A DNA stretch of 64,000 nt, from contig NZ_FOXC01000003.1 in NCBI RefSeq assembly GCF_900115605.1, positions 49,614 through 113,613 on the forward strand, given 5' to 3'. A program made the translations under genes and the position numbers. The stretch comes from Halolactibacillus halophilus. GTDB lineage: Bacteria > Bacillota > Bacilli > Bacillales > Amphibacillaceae. Positions 15,893-25,461 of this stretch are shown here, piece after piece. Position 1 is the first letter of the stretch. Each line of letters begins with the position of its first letter. The notes under the pieces are model-generated. The model did not search any database and was not told where the DNA came from. It saw nothing but the letters and a program-made list of their open reading frames with translations.

Positions 15893-17083
15893 GTGATTTA
15901 TCCAGCTTCAGATTTACTAAAACGATTACCAACCCAATTTTTTAGCGAGCTTGTAAGTACGGTCCAGCGCTATAAACAAGAAGGCTTTGATGTGATTAAC
16001 TTAGGTCAAGGTAACCCTGATTTGCCGACGCCTTTTCATATTGTCGAGGCATTAAAGAATGCCGCCTCAGATCCAAGGCATCACAAGTATTCACCGTTTC
16101 AAGGCTATCAAGAATTAAAACAAGCGGTGAGTGATTATTATTTACGCGAATACAATGTCACGATTGACCCAGACACAGAAGTGGCGATTTTACCCGGTAC
16201 AAAGACGGGACTCGTTGAACTAAGTCAATGTCTTTTAAATCCAAATGATACGGTCTTAGTTCCTGACCCAGGGTATCCTGACTACATCTCCGGCGTGAAG
16301 ATGGCGGAAGCGAATATGATACCGATGCCGCTCGTTGAAGCCAATGATTTTTTACCAGATTATCTCGCGTTACCTAAAGAGGCGCATGCAGCCAAGCTAA
16401 TGTTTTTAAATTACCCGAATAACCCAACTGGCGCCAAGGCAACCCCACATTTTTTTGAGGAGACGGTTCAGTTTGCGACACAACACAACATCGCGGTTTG
16501 TCATGATTTTGCCTATCATACGATTCAGTTTGATGGTGAACAGGCGCCAAGTTTCCTCCAGACACCTGGGGCTAAAGAGGTCGGGATTGAAATGCTTACT
16601 CTCTCAAAAGCCTACAACATGGCCGGCTGGCGCATTGGCTTTGCGGTTGGTAATAAAGATATTATTGAAAAATTAGAATTAATCCAAGACCACTTATATG
16701 TCAGCATCTTTGGTGCCGTTCAAATGGCCGCTGTAGCTGCTTTAACAAGCAGTCAGTCCGCGACCAAAGCACTGACCGCAACGTATGAGAAGAGACGTAA
16801 TGTCTTGATTGATGCCTTATCAGCTATTGGCTGGGAAGTGACCAAGCCATCTGGCACTTTTTTCTGTTGGCTTAAAGTGCCAGATGGGTATACATCAGAA
16901 AGCTTTAGTCGTTACTTACTCGATAGTGCCAAAGTTATGGTGGCACCTGGCAATGGTTTTGGTGACTACGGGGAAGGTTATGTGCGTGTCGCTTTACTTG
17001 ATTCAGATACGCGTTTAATTGAAGCCGCAAAACGGATTGAAGCGACAAAAATTTTTAATTCAACAACCACTGTAAATGCATGA
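15893..17083 (+). CDS. mtnE: MtnE-like pyridoxal-phosphate aminotransferase (methionine salvage type)
   Basis: 396 residues starting at GTG 15893, behind AAAGGTG. Class I/II aminotransferase with NNPTG (Asn174 region), PLP Lys239 in LSKAYNMAGWR, and a C-terminal Arg in GYVRVALLD. The segments LPTQFFSELV, VINLGQGNPD, HHKYSPFQGY and DPGYPDYISGV are very close to B. subtilis MtnE (YkrV). That enzyme transfers an amino group, preferably from glutamine, to 4-methylthio-2-oxobutanoate to give methionine. In B. subtilis it sits beside mtnU, and here an MtnU-like gene lies nearby on the other strand. No other mtn salvage gene is seen in the window. Confidence 0.85.
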   Translation: MIYPASDLLKRLPTQFFSELVSTVQRYKQEGFDVINLGQGNPDLPTPFHIVEALKNAASDPRHHKYSPFQGYQELKQAVSDYYLREYNVTIDPDTEVAILPGTKTGLVELSQCLLNPNDTVLVPDPGYPDYISGVKMAEANMIPMPLVEANDFLPDYLALPKEAHAAKLMFLNYPNNPTGAKATPHFFEETVQFATQHNIAVCHDFAYHTIQFDGEQAPSFLQTPGAKEVGIEMLTLSKAYNMAGWRIGFAVGNKDIIEKLELIQDHLYVSIFGAVQMAAVAALTSSQSATKALTATYEKRRNVLIDALSAIGWEVTKPSGTFFCWLKVPDGYTSESFSRYLLDSAKVMVAPGNGFGDYGEGYVRVALLDSDTRLIEAAKRIEATKIFNSTTTVNA

Positions 17084-17099
17084 GCTGTTATAACGTACT

Positions 17100-17137
17100 A
17101 AACCGCCCACCTTAAAATTCAAGTGGGCGGTTTGTTT
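17100..17137. terminator. Bidirectional terminator between aminotransferase and amidase genes
   Basis: A 13-bp stem AACCGCCCACCTT / AAGTGGGCGGTT lies between convergent genes, with TTTGTTTT on the plus strand. Confidence 0.85.
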
Positions 17138-17139
17138 TA

Positions 17140-18591
17140 TCATAAACTTATTTGTTCAATCAGTTGACCCACATGGAGTAATTCAACATCTTGGTTTGCT
17201 TTCATAATGAACGTGATGCCAACAGGCTCACCTGATGCGCGTTTTAAACCTGGAATTGTAAGCGCTGGATAGCCACTCGCCGCGTACAGTGTTGTCGCAT
17301 AATTGCTTAGCGTCACGAGTACATCGATAGTTTCAAAGGCTTCGTCGAGTGCTTTTGTCGCCATTTTTTGATGGGTAGCGATCATCTGATCAATTACCTC
17401 TTTTGTTAGTTTTGTCTCCATCGCTTGTTTAATTAAATCTTGCCCGTACGGGGCATAGTTTGTTAAATCAGTTTGATTAAACTGATAGATATCTTGTAAC
17501 GTAAGTGGGACTGTTTCGTCTTTAAAGAACTCACTTACCCCTTCATTAAACTGATAGACTAACACATCGGTTATATCAATCTGATAAGCAGACGCATCAA
17601 TCAAGACGTCTCGTACGGTAACATCTTGCTGACTAAGTGCAGCTTTTACCTGTGCTAAAAGTGTGTCATCTTCGTTTCGGTAAGCTTCTTTAATCTCGGT
17701 TCCATTAAGAAAGCCGAAGCAATAATCCGTTAACGCTTTCGTATGTTGTTTGAGTGTTTCAGTGATCGTCGTCATCGCCTGAAATAGATAAAAACAGTCT
17801 TTTACGTTTCTAGCCATCGGACCGGCGGTATCATGCGCTTTGGCAATTGGTATAATCCCAGCTTGTGAGACAGTCCCTAATGTCGGTTTTAAGCCAACGA
17901 CACCATTTTGACTAGCTGGATAAATAACTGAACCTGCCGTTTCAGTGCCAATAGCCACAGGACTAAGCCCAAGACTTGCCGCCACAGCACTGCCGCTACT
18001 TGAGCCACCAACATCATAATCACCAAACGGATTCATCGTCTGACCGCCTCGAGCGGAAAAACCATTGGCACTATCTGTGGTCATAAAGTTTGCCCATTCC
18101 GATAAATTCGTCTTCCCTAAAATTAATGCCCCCTTCTTCTTTAACGACTGAATAACTTCAGCATCTTGTTTTGGATAAAAATCTTTTAATCTGACAGCCC
18201 CCGCTGTCGTTGGTAAATCAGTCGTCGACACATTATCTTTCACTAGGACTGGGATTCCGTAAAGTGGGTCATGGTCATCACTGTACGCACACTGTTTTGC
18301 TTTTTCAACAACCGCATGATTTAAGCTAATAACCGCATGGTAATCCTTATGAAGGACTACCCGGTTATAAAAAACGGCCGCAATATCAGCGTAGCTTACG
18401 TGTTGTTCTTTTACTAACATCTGGAGTGTATCAATATCACTCGTGATAATTTTTTTAATGACATCATCCGTTATATTCGCGTCAAGTGGTAAAAGCTCTC
18501 CTAACGTCCTTACTACGCTATTTAGCTCCGGTTGTTGATGATATTGTTTGTTGATTTGACTCTGTAAATAATCAGTTGAATTAAAACTCAT
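17140..18591 (-). CDS. Amidase-signature family enzyme
   Basis: 483 residues, one amidase-signature domain. The Ser-cisSer-Lys triad is visible: Lys in PVLVKDNVST, cis-Ser in GGSSSGSAV, and nucleophile Ser in TETAGSVIYPAS. Related to peptide or aryl amidases and GatA; it hydrolyses an amide and releases ammonia or an amine in the cytoplasm. It lacks gatB/gatC partners and is monocistronic, so it is not the transamidosome subunit. No secretion signal is present. Substrate unknown. Confidence 0.88.
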   Translation of the reverse strand: MSFNSTDYLQSQINKQYHQQPELNSVVRTLGELLPLDANITDDVIKKIITSDIDTLQMLVKEQHVSYADIAAVFYNRVVLHKDYHAVISLNHAVVEKAKQCAYSDDHDPLYGIPVLVKDNVSTTDLPTTAGAVRLKDFYPKQDAEVIQSLKKKGALILGKTNLSEWANFMTTDSANGFSARGGQTMNPFGDYDVGGSSSGSAVAASLGLSPVAIGTETAGSVIYPASQNGVVGLKPTLGTVSQAGIIPIAKAHDTAGPMARNVKDCFYLFQAMTTITETLKQHTKALTDYCFGFLNGTEIKEAYRNEDDTLLAQVKAALSQQDVTVRDVLIDASAYQIDITDVLVYQFNEGVSEFFKDETVPLTLQDIYQFNQTDLTNYAPYGQDLIKQAMETKLTKEVIDQMIATHQKMATKALDEAFETIDVLVTLSNYATTLYAASGYPALTIPGLKRASGEPVGITFIMKANQDVELLHVGQLIEQISL

Positions 18592-18704
18592 CTCACCACG
18601 TCCTGTTCGTTTAAAGTGTTATGATTAGTGTATCATGACAAGCCTTATTTTCGTACTCATACCAACTAAGCGAAAAAACATCACACATATTGGGCTCACA
18701 AAAG

Positions 18705-18742
18705 TTAAAAAAACCGCAACCCTTTTTGGTTACGGTTTTTCA
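18705..18742 (-). terminator. Terminator after the DUF4153 gene
   Basis: The stem AAAAACCGTAACC / GGTTGCGGTTTTT, with one mismatch, ends in T's on the minus strand a few bases after the stop. Confidence 0.75.
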
Positions 18743-18750
18743 CTTAAACA

Positions 18751-20544
18751 CTAATCATTCGCATGATCTTTAATATCAATCAAAGTAAAGAAGTTCGCAT
18801 AGTAACGATCCCCATAATAATCGAGGTTTTGAATAATAAGTGTCAGCCTTGCCTGATCTGTTTCGGCAGTATACGTCGCGTCATCGACACTAATTTCTCG
18901 GTAATTCTCATTGGCTGATAAGTCGGTAAACATGTCGGTCCCGTCAAACGTGACAAGGATGTTTTCACTAGCATCGACAAGAGTAAAAAGAAACGTTTCT
19001 TCATCGACGGTCGTTCGTAATTCATAACGTTGATTATTATGTTCTAACATTGTTATTTTATCTGCCATGGCCGCGTCAACATTATTCATTAATATGTGAT
19101 CGTAACCTGAAATATTAATTACTTGTTGGTCATTTAAATCCGTATACACTGAAAACCCAAACGATTCAGGCCCACGATCATACTCATAGACAGCTGGGAA
19201 ACCAAAGATTGTTTCAAAAACACCCGGTGCCATAAGATTTTCTGGTAGATAATCAATTTTTTCAAGTTTATCGAGTTCCTCAAAATGATTAATATATTGA
19301 ATGATCTCATTCTTGTCTTTTTCAGCTAGGTCAGGTTTAGCAACCACCTCACCTTCAGTCAACATGTTGTTAGCTTCTAAAATCGCCTCTAAACCTGCCT
19401 TTTGACTATAGAAGCTTACACTAAACGCATCAACAGGAGGCGTAATCGAAATTAAACCAAAGACGACAAAGATTGGTGCAATCCAACCTGTTTTCTCACG
19501 ACTCAAAAAACCATAAACAATCGCCACAATGGTCCCAAAAACACCAAAAAGAATAGCAAAATAACGACCGTATGTTACACCAGTATCGGTTAATTTCACA
19601 ATGGAAGCAATCGTTTGAAATAACACGATTGGCAGTAACACTTTCGGATAAACCCTGGCAAATAGTTCGGCTATTTTCGTCTCAACTTCAAGAGAAAGAA
19701 TATAGACGAGTAAGACGACAACTGTAAATGAGACGAGTAACGGTTCTAGTAACACTTCAGACCATAAATCCCCCGTAATATTAATCGCAAGATAGATTAA
19801 AATAATCCCACTGTAAATTGTCGTTAACGGAATAATAATATAGCTGAGCAATCGGTCAAAAATCGGTGTCGTTGTTGTCAACGACATTAAATTATTTTTC
19901 TTTTTCACTTGATCTTTTTTCTGTAGTTTTTGGTCCCTTGCCCCGATATAAACAGGCATCATCGATAAGAACAGTGATGGGAAGAAGAGACTCGCAATCA
20001 AGTTAAGGAAATGTAAGTACACATTGCCATCCGTTGTAAAGAGTAACGCATTGATCAGTGCAATAATTAAGCTAATCCCAATGGCTAAAACGATTGAATA
20101 GAGTAAGGCAATAAAGAAGTTTTTAAAAATAACAAACACATTCTGACTAAAACGAAATTCACTTTGAATCGTAGGAATCCAAATCATTAATAGTAAACTC
20201 ATCAGCACAATAACACTCGTTCTAATACCTAATTGGATGGACATAAACTCCGGCCAGCTTTGTAAGAAAAAATAGCCAAGCGTCAGAATAAGCGCCGACC
20301 ACATCAAGAAAAGTCTTACTTTAATTTGAATGTAAAAGCGTTCATAGAGATGTTCAAAAATAAGACTAAATAAAATTCCAATGACAAACGTGTAACTGAA
20401 ACGGTACATCTCTCCGTCATTTGATTCAATCATAATCATATTGACAATCGTTAAACTCAAGATAAAACTAAACGCGAGTGGGTAGCGCCCCACTGCTTGA
20501 ATTGTGTCATTTAATTGTTGTTCTAATCGTTCCATTACTTTCAT
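18751..20544 (-). CDS. DUF4153 multi-pass membrane protein
   Basis: About 597 residues from ATG 20544 (GAGGGTG 6 bases upstream; the GTG further up lacks a site). The N-terminal ~380 residues hold about ten hydrophobic helices. A soluble C-terminal domain of about 200 residues, rich in acidic residues, follows. This matches the DUF4153/DUF4173 layout of Firmicutes, function unknown. It is transcribed alone with its own terminator. The soluble domain is likely outside the cell if the helix count is even; not proven. Confidence 0.8.
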   Translation of the reverse strand: MKVMERLEQQLNDTIQAVGRYPLAFSFILSLTIVNMIMIESNDGEMYRFSYTFVIGILFSLIFEHLYERFYIQIKVRLFLMWSALILTLGYFFLQSWPEFMSIQLGIRTSVIVLMSLLLMIWIPTIQSEFRFSQNVFVIFKNFFIALLYSIVLAIGISLIIALINALLFTTDGNVYLHFLNLIASLFFPSLFLSMMPVYIGARDQKLQKKDQVKKKNNLMSLTTTTPIFDRLLSYIIIPLTTIYSGIILIYLAINITGDLWSEVLLEPLLVSFTVVVLLVYILSLEVETKIAELFARVYPKVLLPIVLFQTIASIVKLTDTGVTYGRYFAILFGVFGTIVAIVYGFLSREKTGWIAPIFVVFGLISITPPVDAFSVSFYSQKAGLEAILEANNMLTEGEVVAKPDLAEKDKNEIIQYINHFEELDKLEKIDYLPENLMAPGVFETIFGFPAVYEYDRGPESFGFSVYTDLNDQQVINISGYDHILMNNVDAAMADKITMLEHNNQRYELRTTVDEETFLFTLVDASENILVTFDGTDMFTDLSANENYREISVDDATYTAETDQARLTLIIQNLDYYGDRYYANFFTLIDIKDHAND

Positions 20545-20663
20545 TTGACTCACCCTCTCAAAAATACAAACTACAAAATAACGGCTAACTATACTTAGAC
20601 TTACAGTATCCTTTACCCGTAAATCCAGTCATCCATGCTTCCATCTTACTGTTGTTTTTTCAT

Positions 20664-21287
20664 TCAATCTACAATTGGTATGACAAGTGCTCTAACGGGA
20701 CTGGCGTCCCCACCAACGATTTTTAACGGCACGGCATACAAGTGGTAGTGTCCTGCTGAAACGTCGTTTAAATACAGATTTTCAATAATTGTGATCCTCG
20801 CTTTATGAATCGCTAAATGAATCGGTAACGTCTTTGAATTAACCGCGTCGACAGACGGCGCATCGGTCCCAATCAGCTTTATCCCAATAGTTGCTAAATA
20901 ATCGACTGCTTCAACTGTTAAGAGCGGAAACTGTTCCGGAAAAACAGCTGGATCACGGTCTAGCATATGAAATAACAACCGTGACACACCTGAAAGGTTA
21001 AGCTTCTCTAAATTACTCACTGTAACTTTGTCTAAACCTCTCACGTCTACGATCTGACACGTCCCTATCCCTATTGATACATCGAGCTGATCAATGGTTC
21101 GCCCATGATTATCATAATGAAACGGGGCATCCATATGGGTACCATTATGAAGGCTAGAGGTAATCTCTCCGATATTCACAGAACCTGTATCTTTCATCGT
21201 TGCACTTAGTTTAAAGCGATAAGGTGTGTCACCTGGCCAAGTTGCCCCTTTATTTATTAATGGCATCGTAATATCGATATATGTCAT
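20664..21287 (-). CDS. Cyclase-family metal-dependent hydrolase (kynurenine formamidase-like)
   Basis: 207 residues of the cyclase/KynB fold. The metal motif HNGTHMDAPFH (about residues 44-54) and a further conserved TDAPSVDA block are present. Known relatives hydrolyse N-formylkynurenine, isatin or cyclic amide/lactone compounds. No tryptophan-degradation gene is nearby, so kynurenine is not supported as substrate. ATG 21287 follows AAAGGGGAG. It stands alone. Confidence 0.85.
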   Translation of the reverse strand: MTYIDITMPLINKGATWPGDTPYRFKLSATMKDTGSVNIGEITSSLHNGTHMDAPFHYDNHGRTIDQLDVSIGIGTCQIVDVRGLDKVTVSNLEKLNLSGVSRLLFHMLDRDPAVFPEQFPLLTVEAVDYLATIGIKLIGTDAPSVDAVNSKTLPIHLAIHKARITIIENLYLNDVSAGHYHLYAVPLKIVGGDASPVRALVIPIVD

Positions 21288-21481
21288 TCAAACACTCCCC
21301 TTTATATAATATAAATCACTAGCTATGGAAAGTAGCTTATATAGCTATTGTATCAGAGGAGGCACCAATGACCTATTTTTTGTGTAAAAATAGCGAAAAA
21401 AGATACTTTCATTTTAAATTAGGGTAAACTGTAACTGTGTTCTTAATTTAGGAAACAAGCTGAACATGAGGAGGAAAAAAC

Positions 21482-22411
21482 ATGACGTTTATAAAAAATA
21501 TCAAAAAACAACTGGTGGTGACACTGCTTGTTGTTATGGCGTTACAACTAACGGCACCTGTGTTAACGGCTGACGCAGTGACGGATGTGGTTGTTACTTT
21601 AGGAGAAGATTTAACCGAGGAACAAAAGGCGAGTCTGTTAGAAGAAATGGACATGGCTGAGGTCAATGAAGACGCGATTGTTTATGTGACCAATGAGGAA
21701 GAACATCAATATTTAGGTGACGTTGTTCCGAAGGAACAAATCGGAACCCGGGCGATTTCATCAGCCAAAATTTCACTGCGCGAAGATGAATCTGGCATTA
21801 TGGTCACAACTGAAAACATAACCTATATTACCTCAAAAATGTACGCCAATGCCCTCGCGACAGCCGGCATTACCGGTGCTGAAATTTACGTAACCGCACC
21901 ATTTAACGTTTCTGGTACGGGTGCTTTAACCGGGATTTTAAAAGCGTACGAACAATCAACCGGAGAAGATTTAGATGAAGACTTAAAGAAAGCAGCCAAC
22001 GAAGAAATGGTTATTACCGCCGATTTAGCAGAAGGTGAAGACGTTTCAGAAGACGAAGCGATTGATTTTATCAATAAGATTAAAGAAGAAGTCGACAAAC
22101 AAAAACCCGAAACAACTGAAGAACTTCGCGCCTTAATTCAGCGTCTCGCTGAGGAGATGAATCTTACTTTAACGGACGAGCAGCTCGACCAACTCGTTAA
22201 CCTCTTTAATAAATTAAAAGACTTAAACATTGACTGGGACAAAGTGAATGATACGATTGATAAAACGAAAGACTGGATCAATGACTTTGCCGAATCAGAA
22301 GAAGGACAAGGGATTATTACCGCAGTAAAAGACTTTTTCAGTGCCCTATGGGACTGGTTTAAGTCCGCCTTTACGAATGAAGAAGAAGCATTAGCTACTA
22401 GCTTCAAATAG
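21482..22411 (+). CDS. Secreted DUF1002 (YpuA-like) protein
   Basis: 309 residues with a Sec signal peptide (residues 1-32, cut near TADA) and an acidic mature part. The opening VTLGEDLTEEQKASLLEEM and the TYITSKMYANALATAGI block are typical of the DUF1002 family (B. subtilis YpuA), an extracellular protein of unknown function. The C-terminus is amphipathic helices rich in Glu/Asp/Lys with two Trp-rich turns (KDWINDF, LWDWFKSAF). AGGAGGAAA precedes the ATG. Single-gene unit with a terminator at 22447-22488. Confidence 0.85.
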   Translation: MTFIKNIKKQLVVTLLVVMALQLTAPVLTADAVTDVVVTLGEDLTEEQKASLLEEMDMAEVNEDAIVYVTNEEEHQYLGDVVPKEQIGTRAISSAKISLREDESGIMVTTENITYITSKMYANALATAGITGAEIYVTAPFNVSGTGALTGILKAYEQSTGEDLDEDLKKAANEEMVITADLAEGEDVSEDEAIDFINKIKEEVDKQKPETTEELRALIQRLAEEMNLTLTDEQLDQLVNLFNKLKDLNIDWDKVNDTIDKTKDWINDFAESEEGQGIITAVKDFFSALWDWFKSAFTNEEEALATSFK

Positions 22412-22446
22412 AAATAATCTTTCAATCATATGACTAAAACTAAAGA

Positions 22447-22488
22447 AAACAGACAGCATTCATCATCGTGATGGTTCTGTCTGTTTTT
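22447..22488. terminator. Bidirectional terminator between DUF1002 gene and sugar oxidoreductase operon
   Basis: The AAACAGACAG / CTGTCTGTTT stem with a 20-base loop is followed by TTTCT on plus and by T's on minus. Confidence 0.8.
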
Positions 22489-22497
22489 CTATCTACC

Positions 22498-23574
22498 TTA
22501 ATGTACTTTTAAGGCCTGTTCTTGCGCCATTAAACAGAGTTCCTGGGCTTTAAAAATATGGTCTTGTGTCATCGCTGTTTCTGTCCCGTTAATGGCATCT
22601 AGAATCATTTGACCAAAGAACGGGAAGCCAACTTGACCCGTTAGTGACATGTGCTCTACTTTGTCAGCTGTTACTAAGAAAAGATGATCGCCTGTTTCTT
22701 CCGTTGCTACATTGGTATATTTTCTTAATTCAATCGTACCTTTTGTGCCAGTAATAAACGTCCGGCCATCGCCCCATGTTGGTAAGGCATCTGGTGTGAA
22801 CCAATCGACTTTAAAGAAGAACGTCGCCCCGTTTTCACCAACAAGCGTCGCGTCTCCGTAGTCTTCAAGTTCTGGTTTATCTGGATTGTTGTAGTTGGCA
22901 ACTTTACTATGCAGGACTTTCGCTTCTTTATTGCCCGTGTATGTTAAGAACTGTTCAATTTGATGGCTACCAATATCAGTTAATATACCACCATACTTTT
23001 CTTTTTCAAAGAACCAATCGGGACGCTTATCTGAATCTAAACGGTGCGGACCAAATCCGGTTACTTGAATGACCTCACCAATCTCACCTGCTTCAATCAG
23101 TTCCCCTGCTTTAACGGCTGCTTCAACGTGCAAACGCTCAGAGAAATAGATGAAGTAGCGTTTACCTGTTTCAGTCACAACCCGCTTTGTTTCTTCTAAT
23201 TGTTCACGTGTTGTAAAGCCGGTTTTGTCGGTAAAGTAGTCTTTTCCACTTTGCATTACTTTGTTTCCAATCGTACTTCTGACATTAGGCACAGCCGCGG
23301 CTGCCACCATCTGAATCGATGGATCTGTTAAAATCGTTTCAAGTGAGTCCACTGCGTCAACGAATGGATATGTGTCTAAATACTTTTTTCTTTTTTCTTC
23401 ATTTGGCTCATACAGATATTTAATGGTAGCACCCGCTTCAATTAAACCATTCGTCATTCCGTAAATATGACCATGGTCGAGTGCTGTTACCGCCACATTA
23501 TATTCCCCTGGTCCAACCACTTTGTTGCTGGTGCCTTTCGGTGCATAATTCATCCCGTCTTGTTTACTCACCAT
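22498..23574 (-). CDS. Gfo/Idh/MocA-family oxidoreductase (third copy of operon)
   Basis: 358 residues. An N-terminal Rossmann part (YNVAVTALDHGHIYGM) lacks the standard GxGxxG, and the usual EKP catalytic Lys motif reads DKTGFTT. The C-terminal part has GGILTDIGSHQIEQFLTY, with the usual Asp and His. It is likely an NAD(P)-linked sugar or cyclitol dehydrogenase of an atypical branch. ATG 23574 follows AAGGGGGG. It is 10 bases behind the isomerase-like gene and is the last gene of the operon; a terminator follows. Confidence 0.85.
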   Translation of the reverse strand: MVSKQDGMNYAPKGTSNKVVGPGEYNVAVTALDHGHIYGMTNGLIEAGATIKYLYEPNEEKRKKYLDTYPFVDAVDSLETILTDPSIQMVAAAAVPNVRSTIGNKVMQSGKDYFTDKTGFTTREQLEETKRVVTETGKRYFIYFSERLHVEAAVKAGELIEAGEIGEVIQVTGFGPHRLDSDKRPDWFFEKEKYGGILTDIGSHQIEQFLTYTGNKEAKVLHSKVANYNNPDKPELEDYGDATLVGENGATFFFKVDWFTPDALPTWGDGRTFITGTKGTIELRKYTNVATEETGDHLFLVTADKVEHMSLTGQVGFPFFGQMILDAINGTETAMTQDHIFKAQELCLMAQEQALKVH

Positions 23575-23584
23575 TCATCCCCCC

Positions 23585-24445
23585 TTAAAACAATTCACCA
23601 TAACCAATATCAACTAAGTAATCTCGCGAATCTTTTAAGCAATCAAACGGATCGCGTCCATACTGATCATCTTGTTCGACAAGTAGGTAACGTACCCCCG
23701 CATCAAGACTTGCTTCAATAATAGCTTTAAAGTCTAGTGAGCCTGTTCCGAGTTCCGCAAATTCAATAATATCGGTAAATTTCTGCATAAAACCTTTTCC
23801 ATTTCCCGCATAAAGGTCTTCAAGTGCTGCCTTAGGTACGCGGTTTACCCGATAATCTTTTAAGTGAATCAGTTCCACTTTACCTTTATAATCATTAATC
23901 ACCTCAACCGGATTTAATCCTCCGCGGTGAACCCAATGAACATCAAGTTCAAACCCTAGTAACGGTGCTTCACGTCGAATAATATCGAGTAAGTACTCAC
24001 CGTCATACTTCGTGAATTCAATATGATGATTATGGTAATAAAGCTTAATACCTTCTGCTTGTAGTTTTTCAGCGACTGCATTTGCTTCGTGTGAAAACTC
24101 AATAACTTTCTCAAGTGAAGCCATCGCTTCAAATGGTAACATCCCAATACGAATTAAGTTGCAGTCTAGCGTGTTACAATCTTTCACAATCTTATCAAAA
24201 TCTGTTGTCAGCGATTCTTGCCCAGGTTGCATTGGCTTGAGTCCGGCTGTCATTGAGGCAACCTCGATTCCAAACTCATCTGAAGCCCGTTTAATTTCAG
24301 TGACATTTTCTTCTGTCATCGGAATTTGTGAGACTTCAATCGAATGGTAACCGAGTTCATGGACTTTTTTAAATGTTTCATAAGCCCCTAACTCCTCTAC
24401 TTTTTCTTTTAACATCATTGCTTGTACACCAATTTTAGCTGTCAT
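23585..24445 (-). CDS. Sugar phosphate isomerase/epimerase-like TIM-barrel protein
   Basis: 286 residues of the AP endonuclease 2 / xylose isomerase-like TIM barrel family. Metal ligand pattern includes YYHNHHIEF, ELDVHWVHRGG, LIHLKDYR and LVEQDD. Relatives include IolE-type dehydratases and sugar epimerases. It overlaps the upstream oxidoreductase gene by 11 bases. Pairing with Gfo/Idh/MocA proteins suggests conversion of a keto sugar or keto-inositol intermediate. Confidence 0.88.
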   Translation of the reverse strand: MTAKIGVQAMMLKEKVEELGAYETFKKVHELGYHSIEVSQIPMTEENVTEIKRASDEFGIEVASMTAGLKPMQPGQESLTTDFDKIVKDCNTLDCNLIRIGMLPFEAMASLEKVIEFSHEANAVAEKLQAEGIKLYYHNHHIEFTKYDGEYLLDIIRREAPLLGFELDVHWVHRGGLNPVEVINDYKGKVELIHLKDYRVNRVPKAALEDLYAGNGKGFMQKFTDIIEFAELGTGSLDFKAIIEASLDAGVRYLLVEQDDQYGRDPFDCLKDSRDYLVDIGYGELF

Positions 24446-25448
24446 GTAAATACTCTCCTTTATTGATTCGTTGGCCCGTCTTCGATGATTGTTTCATTAA
24501 ATCAAGCATGATCATCGATGGAAGGGCATCTTGTACGGTAATATAGTCATTAGTCTCTGTTAAAAGTGCTTGATAAAAGGCTTCAATAGCTTCTTGATGG
24601 CTAGGTCCGTAATACGACTTCGATTTTATTGATATTTTATCTTCAGCAATACATATTTTTCCAAGGTCTGTTGTTTCATACAACTGGTAATCTTTGATCG
24701 TAAATTTGCCTCGTTCAAGAATGACTTGTAGTTCCACGCTTGAATTAGCAGCGTAGGCATTGGTTGACATCGCAAACCCGTGAACGCCGTCACTGAAATT
24801 TATTTGGGCTACAGCCGTGTCTTCTACTTCAATCGGATAACCAGTAATGTTCGACAGACTTGCCTTCACATCCACAATGTCGCCAGCTAAGTACTGCATT
24901 AAATCATACGTGTGAATCGCTTGGTTAATAATCGTCCCACCACCTGCCCGGGCCATCAATCCGCGCCATGGTTTACTCGTATAGTAAGAAAGTGGTCGAG
25001 CCCAAGTAACTAAACCTTTCACAGCGACAAGTTTACCGTAATCATCACTTATTAATTTTTCTTTTAGTACTTTGACTGTTTTATTGTAGCGGTTTTGAAA
25101 GCAGACACCGACTTGGGCGTTTAACCGTTTGACTTCTTCAGCTAACTCATACGCTTCATAATAATTTAAGCCAACAGGCTTTTCTAAGAAGACCGCAATG
25201 CCTTGATTAATAACTTGTTTTGCGACGGGCACATGTAAATCATGCGGTAAGCAAATATGGACCACGTCAGGTGATTGTTCTTTTAACAAATCGTCAATTT
25301 GGGTATAAAACGGGATATCACGGTATAGTTCATGTTTAGTTGGATTGATATCACATACAGCCACAAGCTCAGCGACCGTACTTTCTTCAATCGCCTCGCG
25401 GTGAATAAACGATACATCCCCTAGTCCGATAATGGCGACTTTTAGCAT
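24435..25448 (-). CDS. Gfo/Idh/MocA-family oxidoreductase (second copy of operon)
   Basis: 337 residues from ATG 25448, with AAGGAG 9 bases upstream; longer starts lie in the preceding gene's end. VAIIGLGDVSFIHREAI binds the nucleotide, FLEKPVGLN holds the EKP Lys, and GGTIINQAIHTYDLMQYL holds the substrate residues. An NAD(P)-dependent sugar or cyclitol dehydrogenase. Its start lies inside the end of the first copy and its end overlaps the isomerase gene, so it is tightly coupled. Confidence 0.9.
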   Translation of the reverse strand: MLKVAIIGLGDVSFIHREAIEESTVAELVAVCDINPTKHELYRDIPFYTQIDDLLKEQSPDVVHICLPHDLHVPVAKQVINQGIAVFLEKPVGLNYYEAYELAEEVKRLNAQVGVCFQNRYNKTVKVLKEKLISDDYGKLVAVKGLVTWARPLSYYTSKPWRGLMARAGGGTIINQAIHTYDLMQYLAGDIVDVKASLSNITGYPIEVEDTAVAQINFSDGVHGFAMSTNAYAANSSVELQVILERGKFTIKDYQLYETTDLGKICIAEDKISIKSKSYYGPSHQEAIEAFYQALLTETNDYITVQDALPSMIMLDLMKQSSKTGQRINKGEYLHDS

Positions 25449-25461
25449 CTCTTTCATCTCC

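Noticed and set aside
17140..18591. GatA subunit of the tRNA amidotransferase
   Set aside because: Single gene without gatC and gatB, and overall sequence is of the general amidase type.
20664..21287. Kynurenine formamidase of tryptophan breakdown
   Set aside because: The cyclase fold is clear but no other kynurenine-pathway gene is nearby; the substrate is left open.
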